A stretch of DNA of 42,802 nucleotides from Lyngbya confervoides BDU141951 (GCF_000817775.3 NZ_JTHE03000053.1:1-42802), one strand, 5' to 3'. Numbered from the stretch's first letter, positions 16,467 to 25,592 are shown. A program made the numbers and translations. The notes: generated by a model not told the origin, from the letters alone.

Positions 16467-17042
16467 ATGCCGCATCCTTCTGGTTTTTCGATGGCTCGAC
16501 TTTCTCTAGGGCTGGGACTCGCCCTTGCCGCAATGACCGCCGCAGGGGACCCAGTTCAGGCACAATATCAAGGCCATGCGGGCGATATTGTGGTTGTCGG
16601 AGACTCTCCCGGTGACTGGTCCGCTTATCAAAACTATTGGCGTCAGCTCTTACAGCTCAATCCCGCTCCCCCGCCTAAGGACAACGGACCCGCCGCCCCT
16701 TCTGAATCGGCTTCACCAGAAGCCGTGGAAGCCCAATTACTAAAAAACATCACCGTAACCGGTCTCAAGCTTGAACCCATCCTGAAGCTGAACGGATCCT
16801 CTCAAGTGCAGGGAACGGTCACCAATCAAAATCAAAAACCGGTCACGATCTCCGCCGTGAATTATGAGATTCGAGATGCAAACGGGCAACTGGTCCAAAC
16901 GGGCAGCGCGGTTCCTGAACCCGCAATGATTGGGCCAGGACAATCCGTTACATTTCGGAAAGATCTTTTAAATCTTGCGGCTGAACCCGGCTATCGGATT
17001 CAGCTGACGCAAAACTCGGTCACCTTGAGCGGGGGGGGCTAG
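16467..17042 (+). CDS. Secreted protein with a FxLYD-like beta domain, function unknown
   Basis: The product has an export signal (ARLSLGLGLALAAMTAAGDP, cleavage near VQA-QY), a Pro/Ser-rich linker, and a C-terminal beta domain (about 95-190: NITVTGLKLEPILKLNGSSQ, then VTNQNQKPVTISAVNYEIRD and GQSVTFRKDL). The last part resembles the immunoglobulin-like FxLYD fold that describes contrasts with a reference state in exported proteins. I do not recognise a specific family. The start is uncertain: GTG 16437, ATG 16467 and ATG 16491 are all in frame, and 16491 would put the signal peptide at the very N-terminus. Confidence 0.6.
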   Translation: MPHPSGFSMARLSLGLGLALAAMTAAGDPVQAQYQGHAGDIVVVGDSPGDWSAYQNYWRQLLQLNPAPPPKDNGPAAPSESASPEAVEAQLLKNITVTGLKLEPILKLNGSSQVQGTVTNQNQKPVTISAVNYEIRDANGQLVQTGSAVPEPAMIGPGQSVTFRKDLLNLAAEPGYRIQLTQNSVTLSGGG

Positions 17043-17208
17043 GCCTCTTCTGCTTAAGGCAACCGACAGGGAGCAGAGCCAGGGAGTGTGAACCGGGCCC
17101 TGCCGGTTGCACTTGCCCCCTCTCTTAGAGGCCAAAGGTATTCAAGCCCCCATTCCAGGCGGTTGTTCATTGTCCCTCAATTCCGGGAGAAACTTTTGCC
17201 GCACTCAA

Positions 17209-17400
17209 CTAGGACTGGAGCACTGGGGGAGAAGCCACGGCCCCCTGGATCGATAAGGCTGAGACAAAGTTTGCGTCAACCTCAGGTAAGCCATCGGTTT
17301 CAATCGGCATCCGGGTTTTACAACTTTGGCACAGCCAATACAGACGCCCGGAACTCAAATGCCGCAGCATGGTATCGGAACAACAAGGACAGGTTGTCAT
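17209..17400 (-). CDS. Small zinc-ribbon protein
   Basis: This encodes 63 residues beginning MTTCPCCSDTMLRHLSSGRL. Two cysteine pairs, CPCC near the N-terminus and CQSC about 25 residues later in YWLCQSCKTRMP, form a likely zinc ribbon. The C-terminal half is short and low in features. Cyanobacteria have many such small zinc-ribbon proteins of unknown role. ATG 17400 is preferred to an earlier in-frame start at 17475 because the ribbon then begins at residue 4, as in relatives. Confidence 0.7.
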   Translation of the reverse strand: MTTCPCCSDTMLRHLSSGRLYWLCQSCKTRMPIETDGLPEVDANFVSALSIQGAVASPPVLQS

Positions 17401-17991
17401 CTTTAGATTTTTAACCCTGAATATTAACAAAAAAATCAAGCAGTTTTTAAACTTAGCGATCGCTGAAGTGCTCAATCAACAACTTCAGAAATAATGCAAC
17501 GGTTTATGCGGGAAAAATGTACAAGTGTATCGCTTTAAGAAGAATCACTAACCCGCTGCTCTAATATAGCGACAAGCCCTCAGTTCCTCTGTGATCCTGG
17601 GCACATTTCCAGCGTTGCAACGCTGAAACAATTGCCACCTAAGGCTTAGGGAATTTGTTGTGATTTAATAACTTTTATTTCAGTCCCCAAGGACCCAGGT
17701 CGACCCGTGCGGTGATTTTTTAACTCCATCCCCCCAACGGGGAGTGCCAAGATAATCGCGGAAGATGATCTAGGATCGAGGAAAATATAGACCCATAGGA
17801 CGATGACTGGATTAACAAAACCTGAAGAGATTTCCTCTTTCAATTGCCGGGTTTAATTTCCAGGTTTAACTGCCGAGAAAAGCCCCGGTTGCACACCAGG
17901 AACAGACCTATCCACCTGCGAGAGAATCAGGTTTATCCTCGATTAGAGCTATGGCATACTAGGGCCATCCCCCGCCACTTTATCCGCATTA
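17401..17991. other. 591-bp intergenic region with a 16-bp palindrome
   Basis: I find no convincing gene here. CAGCGTTGCAACGCTG (17610-17625) is a perfect palindrome flanked by TTTC and AAAC, which could be a dimeric-regulator site or a short hairpin. The left 150 bases are A/T-rich, as expected for the promoter of the zinc-ribbon gene. The region before 17992 should hold the promoter of the FHA gene. A small RNA cannot be excluded. Confidence 0.4.
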
Positions 17992-19197
17992 ATGGTGAAT
18001 GAACTAAATCTTGAATGGATTGAAGCGGGTAGCCTCAAAACCCAGAACTTTGTCCCCGGCCAACCCGGTCCGCAGCCAGACACCCTCAGAATTGGCCGCG
18101 ATCCCAGCCGTTGCGATATTGTGTTGAGCGATGGAAGCGTCTCAGGGCTCCATGTCGAGATCGGCTTTGAGTCTTCATCAGGGCGATTTTATGTTCAAAA
18201 TCTTCGCCCCACCAATCCAGCCATTGTGAATGGCGAGTCCCTCACCCAGGGGATGATTTATCTGCTACCGGAAAACACCATTCAACTGGGAAATGTGCAA
18301 ATCCGGGCGATCGCAACGGTTCCGCTGCCGGATCAGGCCGTGCCGCCCACAGAACTTCAACATTGGGGCTATGCCCCGGCGCCGGGTCCCGTCAGTCCCC
18401 CCACCCCCGTCTACACTCCGCCCCCCGGCTACGGTGTCGGTGCGCCGGCCCAGTCCCCTCTTCCCTACAATCCGCCCCCCAATTATCAAGGGATTCCGCT
18501 ACCTCCCCCTGTCACGGGTTCTCCCCCCGGCAGCCAGAATCGGAGCAAACCCTGGGTGTTTGTGCTGGTGGGCGTTGTTGTCTTGGGATTGGTGGGGTTA
18601 GTGGGGTCCAACATCCAGCGCTTTTTCGGACTGGCCAACCGCGACAACTCCTCCGGCGAAGTCCAACGGGAGGACTCCAGCAGTCCCTCTAGCAGTGGCC
18701 CAGCGGAGGGACCCCTGGGCATAAGCAATCTGGTTCCCTTTGAGCATCCCTCCGGACTCTTTTCCATCAACGTGCCGGACAACTGGCAAGACATTGACAA
18801 TAGTGAAGCCGGAGAAATTGTCATTCGCGGCTGGCGGCACCCCGACATCTACAGTTTTGTCATCGCCCGGATCTTTGCGGCGGATCGAGCAGTGAGCCTG
18901 GATGAGCTCCAAAACTTTAGCGTTGAGCATGTGGAAGCGCTCTTTGAAGACCTTGATCAGTTTAGGCGCAATAATCCTGATCGGCTTCTAGACGGCAGTA
19001 TTCGCATTACCTGGCAGTATTTAGAGGCCGGAGATGTTCTCAAAGCTGCCACCTTTGTGCGGCAGGACGGTTTAAATGTCTCCTCCTTAACCATTGCCAT
19101 CCCTGAGGAGTTCGCCAACAGCGACAGCGAGTTTCAGATCAGCATTCATGCCATCGTGGACAGTTTTGAGGTTGATCCTGATGTGACCATTCCTTAA
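17992..19197 (+). CDS. FHA-domain membrane protein
   Basis: The 401-residue product has an N-terminal FHA domain (about 25-105), which binds phosphothreonine peptides. Its signature is visible: LRIGRDPSRCDIVLSDGSVSGLHVEI, then FYVQNLRPTNPAIVNGESL. A Pro-rich linker (about 120-182) leads to one membrane helix (about 189-208, WVFVLVGVVVLGLVGLVG). A C-terminal domain of about 160 residues follows, probably on the other side of the membrane (PSGLFSINVPDNWQDIDN), resembling the fold of PsbP-like or DUF1795-type domains. It may read Ser/Thr phosphorylation and pass a signal across a membrane; that role is inference. trpC follows on the same strand after 157 bp. Confidence 0.8.
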   Translation: MVNELNLEWIEAGSLKTQNFVPGQPGPQPDTLRIGRDPSRCDIVLSDGSVSGLHVEIGFESSSGRFYVQNLRPTNPAIVNGESLTQGMIYLLPENTIQLGNVQIRAIATVPLPDQAVPPTELQHWGYAPAPGPVSPPTPVYTPPPGYGVGAPAQSPLPYNPPPNYQGIPLPPPVTGSPPGSQNRSKPWVFVLVGVVVLGLVGLVGSNIQRFFGLANRDNSSGEVQREDSSSPSSSGPAEGPLGISNLVPFEHPSGLFSINVPDNWQDIDNSEAGEIVIRGWRHPDIYSFVIARIFAADRAVSLDELQNFSVEHVEALFEDLDQFRRNNPDRLLDGSIRITWQYLEAGDVLKAATFVRQDGLNVSSLTIAIPEEFANSDSEFQISIHAIVDSFEVDPDVTIP

Positions 19198-19354
19198 ACG
19201 CGCCAACCTAGACTGCGGCTTGAGGTGTGGGAGAGAATGAAACTGACCCGGTAGGCAAACCTACCCAAACTCTCCTAAGATTGCTTTAGTTTTCCCCCTT
19301 GCATTCTTGTTCGTTCAAGATTGGGTTTGTTCCAGGAGCTGATCAACATCCTCT

Positions 19355-20287
19355 ATGCGCATTCGACGACATCCTTCTAGCCCAGCCGTTTCCATTCGGG
19401 AACTCCAGTATCAGATTCAGACCCAGGACTCTCAGCCTCAAAATATTTTGGAGGAGATCGTGTGGCACAAGGAAAAGGAGGTCGATCGCTTTCGAGATCA
19501 AACGCCCCTTTCCGATTTGCAGCAGCAGGTGGCGAAGCTCAGCCCACCTCAGGATTTTCTTGCGGCCTTACGTCAAGGGAAGACGACCCCCGCTCTGATT
19601 GCGGAGGTCAAAAAAGCCTCTCCCAGCAAAGGGCAATTCCGGGATACCTTTCATCCTGAGGAAATCGCACAGGCCTATGAAAGGGCGGGGGCAAGCTGCC
19701 TATCGGTGCTGACCGATCAAAAGTTTTTTCAGGGCGGCTTTGAAATTCTCTCCCAGGTGCGGGAGTCAGTGCAGATTCCCTTACTGTGTAAGGATTTTGT
19801 CCTTTATCCCTACCAAATTTATAAAGCTCGCGCCCACGGAGCGGACGCCGTCCTGCTAATTGCTGCCGTCCTGAGCAACCAGGATCTCGCCTATTTTATG
19901 AAGATTATCAAAGCCCTGGGGATGACGGCTCTCGTTGAGGTTCATACCCTAGAGGAGCTAGACCGGGTGATCTCGATTCCAGGGGTGGATTTGGTGGGAA
20001 TCAACAATCGCGATTTAGAAACGTTTCACGTTGATTTAGCGGTGACATGTTCCTTAATTGACGCCAGGGTCAACCCGCTTCGCGATCGCGGCATTTTAGT
20101 GGTGAGCGAGTCAGGGATACATGGCCCGCAGGATGTGGCAGCCGTGGCCCAGGCGGGTGCCCAGGCCATTTTAGTGGGCGAGTCCCTGATTAAACAGGAG
20201 TCCGACGAGTCCCACTTTGCCTCGGAACTCGAGCGCATGCAGACCAAGATTGACCGGCTCTTTAATCGCCCGGCAGGGAATCTCTAG
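19355..20287 (+). CDS. trpC: Indole-3-glycerol phosphate synthase
   Basis: TrpC closes the indole ring, converting 1-(2-carboxyphenylamino)-1-deoxyribulose 5-phosphate to indole-3-glycerol phosphate in tryptophan synthesis. The 310-residue product has all the family landmarks of this TIM barrel: [15 protein letters not shown] near the N-terminus, [13 protein letters not shown] (catalytic Lys), [76 protein letters not shown] and ILVGESLI. The N-terminal extension of about 30 residues ([20 protein letters not shown]) is normal in cyanobacteria. A GGAG ribosome site supports ATG 19355. Its last 26 bases overlap the end of ccmO on the other strand. Confidence 0.97.
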   Translation: MRIRRHPSSPAVSIRELQYQIQTQDSQPQNILEEIVWHKEKEVDRFRDQTPLSDLQQQVAKLSPPQDFLAALRQGKTTPALIAEVKKASPSKGQFRDTFHPEEIAQAYERAGASCLSVLTDQKFFQGGFEILSQVRESVQIPLLCKDFVLYPYQIYKARAHGADAVLLIAAVLSNQDLAYFMKIIKALGMTALVEVHTLEELDRVISIPGVDLVGINNRDLETFHVDLAVTCSLIDARVNPLRDRGILVVSESGIHGPQDVAAVAQAGAQAILVGESLIKQESDESHFASELERMQTKIDRLFNRPAGNL

Positions 20288-21056
20288 CTTGGGACGGCTC
20301 CACAGGAAGCTCTAGCCGGTCAGCTTGACTCTTGGCTTGGGAGTGCGGTAACTCCAACAGTTCTTTTTCCTTCATCGGCAGAAGCTCCACAGGCTGAGGC
20401 ACCTGTTCCTTAGGCAACATGACCGGAACGGGCTGTGGCTCTTCCTCCAGCCAGCAGCTCGCGGTGGGCAGAGCGTAATCCAAATCTCCCAAGGGGTTCG
20501 GAATGACCATAACGGCATGTAGCTCTCCAATGCGCTCCGCTTCGTACATCCCCGCTTCCACCGCAATAGTGACGTTGGAAATCGATCCGCGGATAATCGC
20601 CGTGCAAAGGCCATCTCCCACCGTTTCATAGCCCGCCAGACGAACATCCGCAGCTTTGAGCATGGCATCGGCGGCCCCCACCATCGAAGGAAAACCCCGA
20701 GTTTCCAGCAGCCCCACGGCATAGCGAGTCAGGCGATTTTTTCCCTGGGCACGGCGCAGCAACAGCCGCGTTCCAATGGGTAAGATTTTCTCTAAATTCG
20801 GCAGCGGTCGCGGGATGACCAGCTTGGACATGAGCTGACCAAATTTCTGAGCAGTTTCGGCCCCCGCCTCTACCGCCAGCCGCACATCGGCTAGTCCCCC
20901 CCTCACCACTGCTGTACAGTAACCGGACCCCACCTTTTCGTAACCCACCAGTATGACCCCCGCAGACTTGAGCATCATGTCCGCAGTTCCGACCATGGCC
21001 GGAAAACTGCGCGTTGCCACCAGTCCCAAGGCACTCTGTTCCTTAAATTCATTCAT
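20262..21056 (-). CDS. ccmO: Carboxysome shell protein CcmO (double BMC domain)
   Basis: CcmO is a trimeric shell protein needed to build the beta-carboxysome. The 264-residue product has two BMC domains in tandem: about 8-92 ([21 protein letters not shown], then [20 protein letters not shown]) and about 110-200 ([21 protein letters not shown], then [20 protein letters not shown]). The C-terminal 60 residues (from about 205) are Pro/Glu-rich and less conserved. It is the last gene of the ccm cluster here, 127 bp after ccmN, and its 3' end overlaps the end of trpC by 26 bp. Confidence 0.96.
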   Translation of the reverse strand: MNEFKEQSALGLVATRSFPAMVGTADMMLKSAGVILVGYEKVGSGYCTAVVRGGLADVRLAVEAGAETAQKFGQLMSKLVIPRPLPNLEKILPIGTRLLLRRAQGKNRLTRYAVGLLETRGFPSMVGAADAMLKAADVRLAGYETVGDGLCTAIIRGSISNVTIAVEAGMYEAERIGELHAVMVIPNPLGDLDYALPTASCWLEEEPQPVPVMLPKEQVPQPVELLPMKEKELLELPHSQAKSQADRLELPVEPSQARDSLPGD

Positions 21057-21183
21057 GGTTCAGTCTCCAAGGGCAGCCAGACTCTGGTCAACAGGTGATG
21101 GGCCGGAGCACCAGATCTAATCTGCCACCGGAATGATTCCAGCATTCAATCCTTCTCACCTACCTCGATAATAATGTTCCTGA

Positions 21184-21870
21184 TCAGGAATGGGGGGAAT
21201 GGCGAGCCTCTTCAAAGGCTTGTCGATCCGGAAACATCTGACGCACCATCTTCTCAAATTCCGCCTTGCCGATGACTCGTTTGGCAGCATTCGGAGGTCC
21301 CCCGGCAGGCGGCGGAGTGGGGCTGGTAGGGGCTGGCGGGGAAGAACCATCCACCGGATCGGGCAGCGGATTCACCGACGGATCTCCAGCCCCCCTTCCT
21401 CCCCTGGGGTCCACCTTCGAGGGCGGGGGATCTACTGGGTCCGATGGAACGTCGCGCGGAGATCTGGCGGGCTCAGGGGACTCTAGATTGGGAACATCCC
21501 ATCCCCGGCTCGAATCTCCAATCCGCGCTTGGGCAGGAACAATTTCGGCCTCGGCAACCGCAGGATTCAGTAAGGTTGCCCCCGCCCCAATGCAGGCCTG
21601 ACGCCCCAGGGTACCGCATCCCACAATGAGCACATCGCCCGCCACGCAAACCTTTTGATGAATCTCAATCGATCCGCCGGTGGCATGCACAATGACGCCA
21701 ACCCCCAGACAAGCCCCATCGCGCACAGTGATGGAACAGTTTGGGTCAGCGCGCAAAACCACGCCCGGCGCAATGACCGCGGTGGGAGCAATCATCACAT
21801 CGCCCACGCAAAACGGGTCGCTTGCGTGAGTGATTGTGGAATAACAAACCTCCCGAAGGGCAATTTCCAT
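21184..21870 (-). CDS. ccmN: Carboxysome assembly protein CcmN
   Basis: CcmN links the CcmM-Rubisco core to the CcmK shell. The 228-residue product has an N-terminal left-handed beta-helix of hexapeptide repeats (about 20-125: IAPTAVIAPGVVLRADPN, CVAGDVLIVGCGTLGRQACI), a long Pro/Ser/Gly-rich linker (about 130-195), and a C-terminal amphipathic peptide (VIGKAEFEKMVRQMFPDR), which is the encapsulation peptide that binds CcmK. ATG 21870 is chosen because it gives an N-terminus of usual length. A TTG at 21909 is in frame but has GGAGG only 1 nt away. ccmM ends 44 bp upstream. Confidence 0.93.
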   Translation of the reverse strand: MEIALREVCYSTITHASDPFCVGDVMIAPTAVIAPGVVLRADPNCSITVRDGACLGVGVIVHATGGSIEIHQKVCVAGDVLIVGCGTLGRQACIGAGATLLNPAVAEAEIVPAQARIGDSSRGWDVPNLESPEPARSPRDVPSDPVDPPPSKVDPRGGRGAGDPSVNPLPDPVDGSSPPAPTSPTPPPAGGPPNAAKRVIGKAEFEKMVRQMFPDRQAFEEARHSPHS

Positions 21871-21914
21871 CACTGGATCCGCACATTTCACCCAAAGCGG
21901 GGACCTCAATCCTC

Positions 21915-23591
21915 CTAGGGGCGTTGCACAATCGTCTCCGAGACGCGACGCTTTGCCCTGGCATCAATGCCAATCATCCTGACGTAGTTCCCACTTTGCT
22001 CAGCCATGCAGCGCTCCAGCGCCGCGATCGCATCGCCCATAGACCGGGCCTGTACCGGAGCGCAGCTTTGCCAGGAGTTAATCTTAAAGCGGCGCGGGTC
22101 CGCATATTCAATTCCAACCTTATGCCCCTGACTGACAAGGGCGCGCAGTTGATCGAGGGCCTCCGCATCCAGTTGCCCTGACCCTGCTGATCCGGCCACA
22201 GATCGCCCTGAGACACTTCCAGATCCGCTCGCGGCAATGGACGGAGCGGATTGCAAACTGCTGGGAATCCCGTCGGGCTGCTGAATCGGCATCTCCACCA
22301 CACGCTGCTTACGACCGGTGTCAATCCCGATTAGACGCACGTAATTTCCCTGCTGCTCGGACAAAAAGTGAGCAATGCCATTGAGCACCTCCGCTTCCCG
22401 ACTGCTTTGGAACGTGGGACCGCTGTACCAGGAGTTCGCCCGGTAGCGACGTGGATCGGCATATTCAGTCCCCACGGCATAGCCCTGCTGCACAAGCTGG
22501 CGAACCGTCTGCACCACAGCACTGGGTAAACCGGTGGAGCTGTCCACCGCCGGGCTGCGAGATGCGCCTCCCCCGTAGCTAGCAGCACCGTAGCTCACGG
22601 AAGACCCATTCAAGGAAGCCACTGTTTCCCCTGGCCGCTGAATAATGGCTTCAAACACACGACGCTTAGCAGAGGGATCAATGCCCAGAAGCCGCACATA
22701 TTCCCCTTCATGCTCCGTCAAACAAACATTTAGCGCCGAGAGAACCTCTGACTCATGGCGCCCCTCAAAGGGTTGACAGCTTTGCCATGAACTGGTGCGA
22801 AAGCGTCTAGCATCAGCATGCTCAGTGCCAATCTGGTAGCCCTGGGCCAACAGGTTGCGCACCTGCTGCTGAACATCCGCACTCACGCTAAGATTTGCAT
22901 TGCTGTAACTGTTCACAGTACCGAATCCCTTATTAATAGCAGTAGTTGGTCTCAAGGATTGAGAGGGGTGGGAAGTTGAGGTGCGACGCGTCGTCGCGTT
23001 TAATTGACGGCCAGCTTGAACCCTAGCGACGGTCCCATCCGTAGCATTGCTTCCCACCACCTGCTGGGCAAATGCCACATCCTGGGGTCGAACATCAGGA
23101 AGGCTGTCCGCCTGCTGCTGCGTAGTAATCACCGCCCCCGAAGGCACATATTTCCCTGGAGGAATGACCACATCTTGAATCAGGACATGCATCATCACGA
23201 TGCAGCCTGAGCCAATACGCGCATTGAAAACCGTTGTTCTAAACCCAATAAAGCAATCGGAGCCAATATAGACGGGTCCATGGATGAGAGCCTTATGGGT
23301 AACAGCAGTGTTCTGACCAATCCAAACAGAATACTGCTGCTGATCATCCCCAAGGACACTCCCCTGCTCTAAACTGTGGATCGCCACCCCATCTTGAATC
23401 ACCACCCCAGCGGCAATCCAAAACGGGTAGTTGCCATCATCAAACAGGGAAGCCCCCGGTGAAATCACCACGTCTTCAGCCAGAAAGACATGGTGACTCG
23501 GGGCTGTCGAATGGGGTGGATAGGCTCCAGTTGCGATCGCAGCCGGGGGCGATATCGAAGGTGCTGGAGCAGCCACACTGCCTACAGCCAT
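21915..23591 (-). CDS. ccmM: Carboxysome protein CcmM, gamma-carbonic anhydrase domain plus three Rubisco-binding domains
   Basis: CcmM (558 residues) cross-links Rubisco and can act as the carboxysomal carbonic anhydrase. Residues about 30-190 form a gamma-carbonic anhydrase beta-helix. The three zinc ligands are present with the right spacing: H72 (VAIHSLEQG), H99 and H104 (VTHKALIHG). Three RbcS-like (SSUL) domains follow at about 240-325, 350-430 and 470-558. Each has a [10 protein letters not shown]-like strand, an SWQS/SWYS motif and a YVRLIGID-like strand. The region between the domains (about 186-225) has no Cys. V226 is encoded by GTG with AAGGGA 9 nt before it, so a short form without the anhydrase domain is likely. 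Confidence 0.97.
   Translation of the reverse strand: MAVGSVAAPAPSISPPAAIATGAYPPHSTAPSHHVFLAEDVVISPGASLFDDGNYPFWIAAGVVIQDGVAIHSLEQGSVLGDDQQQYSVWIGQNTAVTHKALIHGPVYIGSDCFIGFRTTVFNARIGSGCIVMMHVLIQDVVIPPGKYVPSGAVITTQQQADSLPDVRPQDVAFAQQVVGSNATDGTVARVQAGRQLNATTRRTSTSHPSQSLRPTTAINKGFGTVNSYSNANLSVSADVQQQVRNLLAQGYQIGTEHADARRFRTSSWQSCQPFEGRHESEVLSALNVCLTEHEGEYVRLLGIDPSAKRRVFEAIIQRPGETVASLNGSSVSYGAASYGGGASRSPAVDSSTGLPSAVVQTVRQLVQQGYAVGTEYADPRRYRANSWYSGPTFQSSREAEVLNGIAHFLSEQQGNYVRLIGIDTGRKQRVVEMPIQQPDGIPSSLQSAPSIAASGSGSVSGRSVAGSAGSGQLDAEALDQLRALVSQGHKVGIEYADPRRFKINSWQSCAPVQARSMGDAIAALERCMAEQSGNYVRMIGIDARAKRRVSETIVQRP
22914..22931 (-). promoter_or_regulatory. Internal ribosome site and GTG start for the short CcmM form
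   Basis: On the - strand AAGGGA (22926-22931) lies 9 nt before an in-frame GTG (22914-22916, codon 226). Starting here would give a protein of 333 residues with only the three SSUL domains. Synechococcus PCC 7942 makes its 35-kDa CcmM in this way from an internal GTG, so the same arrangement is likely here. Confidence 0.6.
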
Positions 23592-23767
23592 AACCCTGAA
23601 TCTCCTCTAAAATTTTGACTCTATAACCAGGCTCATGGGTCCTAGAGAACCAGCAGCAAACCTGGGGCAAGCCGATTGAACGACACTCTACCAAGAATGA
23701 ACTGGCCCCCCGTGCCTCGGAGAGTTGCAGCCTCCTTAAAAGAGCGATAAAATCCAACGGCTAATGT

Positions 23768-24073
23768 CTAGCTTAGGTGAGCCTCTCGCTTGTTGTAAAC
23801 CAGCTTAGAGGCGACAGAAACGGTGTCAATAATTCCAATCACCAAGGCATCCAACGGACGGTTGGCCTGTTGCTGGGTTTGACGTGCAGCACTGCCGCGA
23901 CTCACCAAGACCCACTCTCCCACGCCTGCGCCGACGCAGTCTGCCGCCACTTCATATTCCGGCAGCAGTTGGCCAGCCTCATCCACAATTTGCACCAGCA
24001 GAAACTTTGTCCCGCGAAGGCTTTCATCTTTGTAGGTACAAACAACGGTACCGAGAACCTGGGCAATCTGCAT
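23768..24073 (-). CDS. ccmL: Carboxysome vertex protein CcmL
   Basis: CcmL forms pentamers that close the vertices of the icosahedral shell. The 101-residue product matches the CcmL/EutN family throughout: MQIAQVLGTVVCTYKDESLRG, FLLVQIVDEAG, ADCVGAGVGEWVLVSRGSAAR and VIGIIDTVSV. It starts 10 bp after the ccmK1 stop and is probably co-transcribed. A 176-bp gap follows before ccmM. Confidence 0.97.
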   Translation of the reverse strand: MQIAQVLGTVVCTYKDESLRGTKFLLVQIVDEAGQLLPEYEVAADCVGAGVGEWVLVSRGSAARQTQQQANRPLDALVIGIIDTVSVASKLVYNKREAHLS

Positions 24074-24083
24074 CCTGAAATCC

Positions 24084-24434
24084 CTAACTCCGTCGAGAAG
24101 GAAGCGTGCGGCGAGGCGCCTGAACTTGCTCTCGAAACTGTTCTACAGCCTCGGTATAGCGAATGGGCAGAACATATTCCAGGTTTTCATGGGGACGAGC
24201 AATGATATGGGTAGACAACACCTGCCCCCCATTCACTCGCTTCACCGACTCTGTCCCTGCATCCACCGAAGCCTGAACCTCAGAGACGTCACCTCGAACA
24301 ATGACGGTAACCCGGCCGCTGCCTATTTTCTCGTAGCCCACCAGGGTTACTCGAGCCGCCTTCACCATGGCATCAGCGGCTTCAACAACTGCGGGGAATC
24401 CCAGAGTTTCCACCATTCCAACGGCGATTGACAT
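24084..24434 (-). CDS. ccmK1: Carboxysome shell hexamer protein CcmK1
   Basis: CcmK proteins form the hexamers that tile the carboxysome facets. The 116-residue product has one BMC domain over almost its whole length: [60 protein letters not shown] and [17 protein letters not shown]. The KIGSGRV loop lines the central pore. Compared with the upstream paralog it has a basic C-terminal extension of about 14 residues ([15 protein letters not shown]). That longer tail is the usual mark of CcmK1, although the two names are not always applied consistently. Confidence 0.95.
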   Translation of the reverse strand: MSIAVGMVETLGFPAVVEAADAMVKAARVTLVGYEKIGSGRVTVIVRGDVSEVQASVDAGTESVKRVNGGQVLSTHIIARPHENLEYVLPIRYTEAVEQFREQVQAPRRTLPSRRS

Positions 24435-24561
24435 TGCTAATTTCTACTCCTAAAAAAGAACTCCGCAGTTTGCGAAAGATGGGCCTAGTCTCCACAGGCT
24501 AGTCCTTACGGACTGTTTTTCACAGCCTCCTATACACCGGAGGGAATCGAGAGGATGCAGA

Positions 24562-24579
24562 TGGCGCAGGATTGCGCCA
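24562..24579 (-). promoter_or_regulatory. Hairpin between ccmK2 and ccmK1
   Basis: TGGCGCA (24562-24568) and TGCGCCA (24573-24579) form a perfect 7-bp stem with a 4-nt loop, 29 bp after the ccmK2 stop. It may protect or partly terminate the ccmK2 transcript, so that more CcmK2 is made than the downstream proteins. Confidence 0.45.
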
Positions 24580-24607
24580 CTGTTCGCCCAGCTATCCGGT
24601 CAAATCC

Positions 24608-24916
24608 CTAGGTTCGAAACTGCTCCACTGCCTCGGTGTAACTCATGGGCAAGACGTATTCCAGGTTCTCATGGGGACGAGCAATAATGTGAGTCGAGAG
24701 CACCTCTCCACCATTCACACGGCGCACCGACTCAGTTCCGGCTGCCACAGACGCTTGCACCTCAGACACGTCGCCCCGAACGATCACAGTCACACGACCG
24801 CTTCCAATCTTTTCGTATCCCACCAGGGTTACCCGAGCCGCCTTTACCATGGCGTCAGCCGCTTCAACAACGGCAGGAAAGCCCTTAGTTTCGATCATTC
24901 CAACTGCGATAGGCAT
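24608..24916 (-). CDS. ccmK2: Carboxysome shell hexamer protein CcmK2
   Basis: CcmK2 is the main facet hexamer of the shell. The 102-residue product has the standard length and one BMC domain ([42 protein letters not shown], then [20 protein letters not shown]). Its last residues are TEAVEQFRT. It is the first gene of the ccm cluster, with a good promoter 133 bp or more upstream. The sequence is nearly identical to ccmK1 over the core, which suggests gene conversion or recent duplication within this cluster. Confidence 0.95.
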   Translation of the reverse strand: MPIAVGMIETKGFPAVVEAADAMVKAARVTLVGYEKIGSGRVTVIVRGDVSEVQASVAAGTESVRRVNGGEVLSTHIIARPHENLEYVLPMSYTEAVEQFRT

Positions 24917-25592
24917 CTTGATTCTCCATCAAATATTTCGCAAACTGCATTCACGGATTTTGGCCGTAAGCCGAAACAACCCGAGAGTTTCAGACATAGT
25001 TCAAACCCAACCTGGAGTGTGTGCAAACCAAGTGACGAACCAATGAAAAGCATAAAATTTCGTATGCCACTTGACAAGATAATCAAGGATTATTATCACA
25101 AAACTACTTCATAAACTCTTCTTATTGTCAGCATCGCCTCTAGGGCACCCCATGGGCGGAAAAAGCGCAGGATTATGCAGTCGTCCGGATCGGGCAGGCC
25201 AAGGGACCTCGAACCTGGAAAGCGTCTCTGGGAACCGAGGGCGCACCTAACGCTCTTCCTGATTACTCAGGGGTTGCACCCTGCAGGGGCACCAGGAAGG
25301 GGACCTGGAATCGAGATTGATGGACTTCCAAACCTGTTGACAATCTATTGACAGTTCTCAGGTCCAGCGCCAAAAACTCATAGATTTTTCTATGATTACG
25401 TCAGCTTATGGGTTGGCCGAACCTGGATCTCTGCCTCGAAGGCCAAAGGGACGCAACTAGGGAGGCACCATCCGCGGTATTTTTAAGACATTGGGTTTTA
25501 TCGCGATGGATAAGCGATTGGGAGGTTTCCCGTTCTAAGGTTCGGTTCGGAAGGCCCTCCATCGGAATGATGCTTCACTTGGTGTGGTTAGA
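24917..25592. promoter_or_regulatory. Divergent ccmK2/ndhF4 regulatory region
   Basis: This 676-bp gap separates the two carbon-uptake gene sets and holds no credible gene. It contains the ccmK2 promoter (25049-25077) and an inverted repeat next to it: ATAATC (25079-25084) and GATTAT (25088-25093). Also on the + strand a perfect TTGACA (25071-25076) has TATCAC 17 bp on. CCCTGCAGGG (25279-25288) is a perfect palindrome. The right half must hold the ndhF4 promoter, but I could not fix it. Confidence 0.5.
25049..25077 (-). promoter_or_regulatory. ccmK2 promoter
   Basis: On the - strand TTGTCA (25072-25077) and TATGCT (25049-25054) are exactly 17 bp apart and fit the sigma-70 consensus. The predicted transcript would start about 125 bp before the ccmK2 ATG. 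Confidence 0.6.

Noticed and set aside
17646-17843. 65-codon - strand frame in the gap before the FHA gene
   Set aside because: It has no recognisable similarity and no ribosome site; composition is like the surrounding non-coding sequence.
21871-21909. TTG 21909 as the ccmN start
   Set aside because: GGAGG is only 1 nt away, too close to work, and the resulting N-terminus is longer than in known CcmN.
23476-23757. 93-codon - strand frame between ccmL and ccmM
   Set aside because: It overlaps the true ccmM start in another frame and has no family features.
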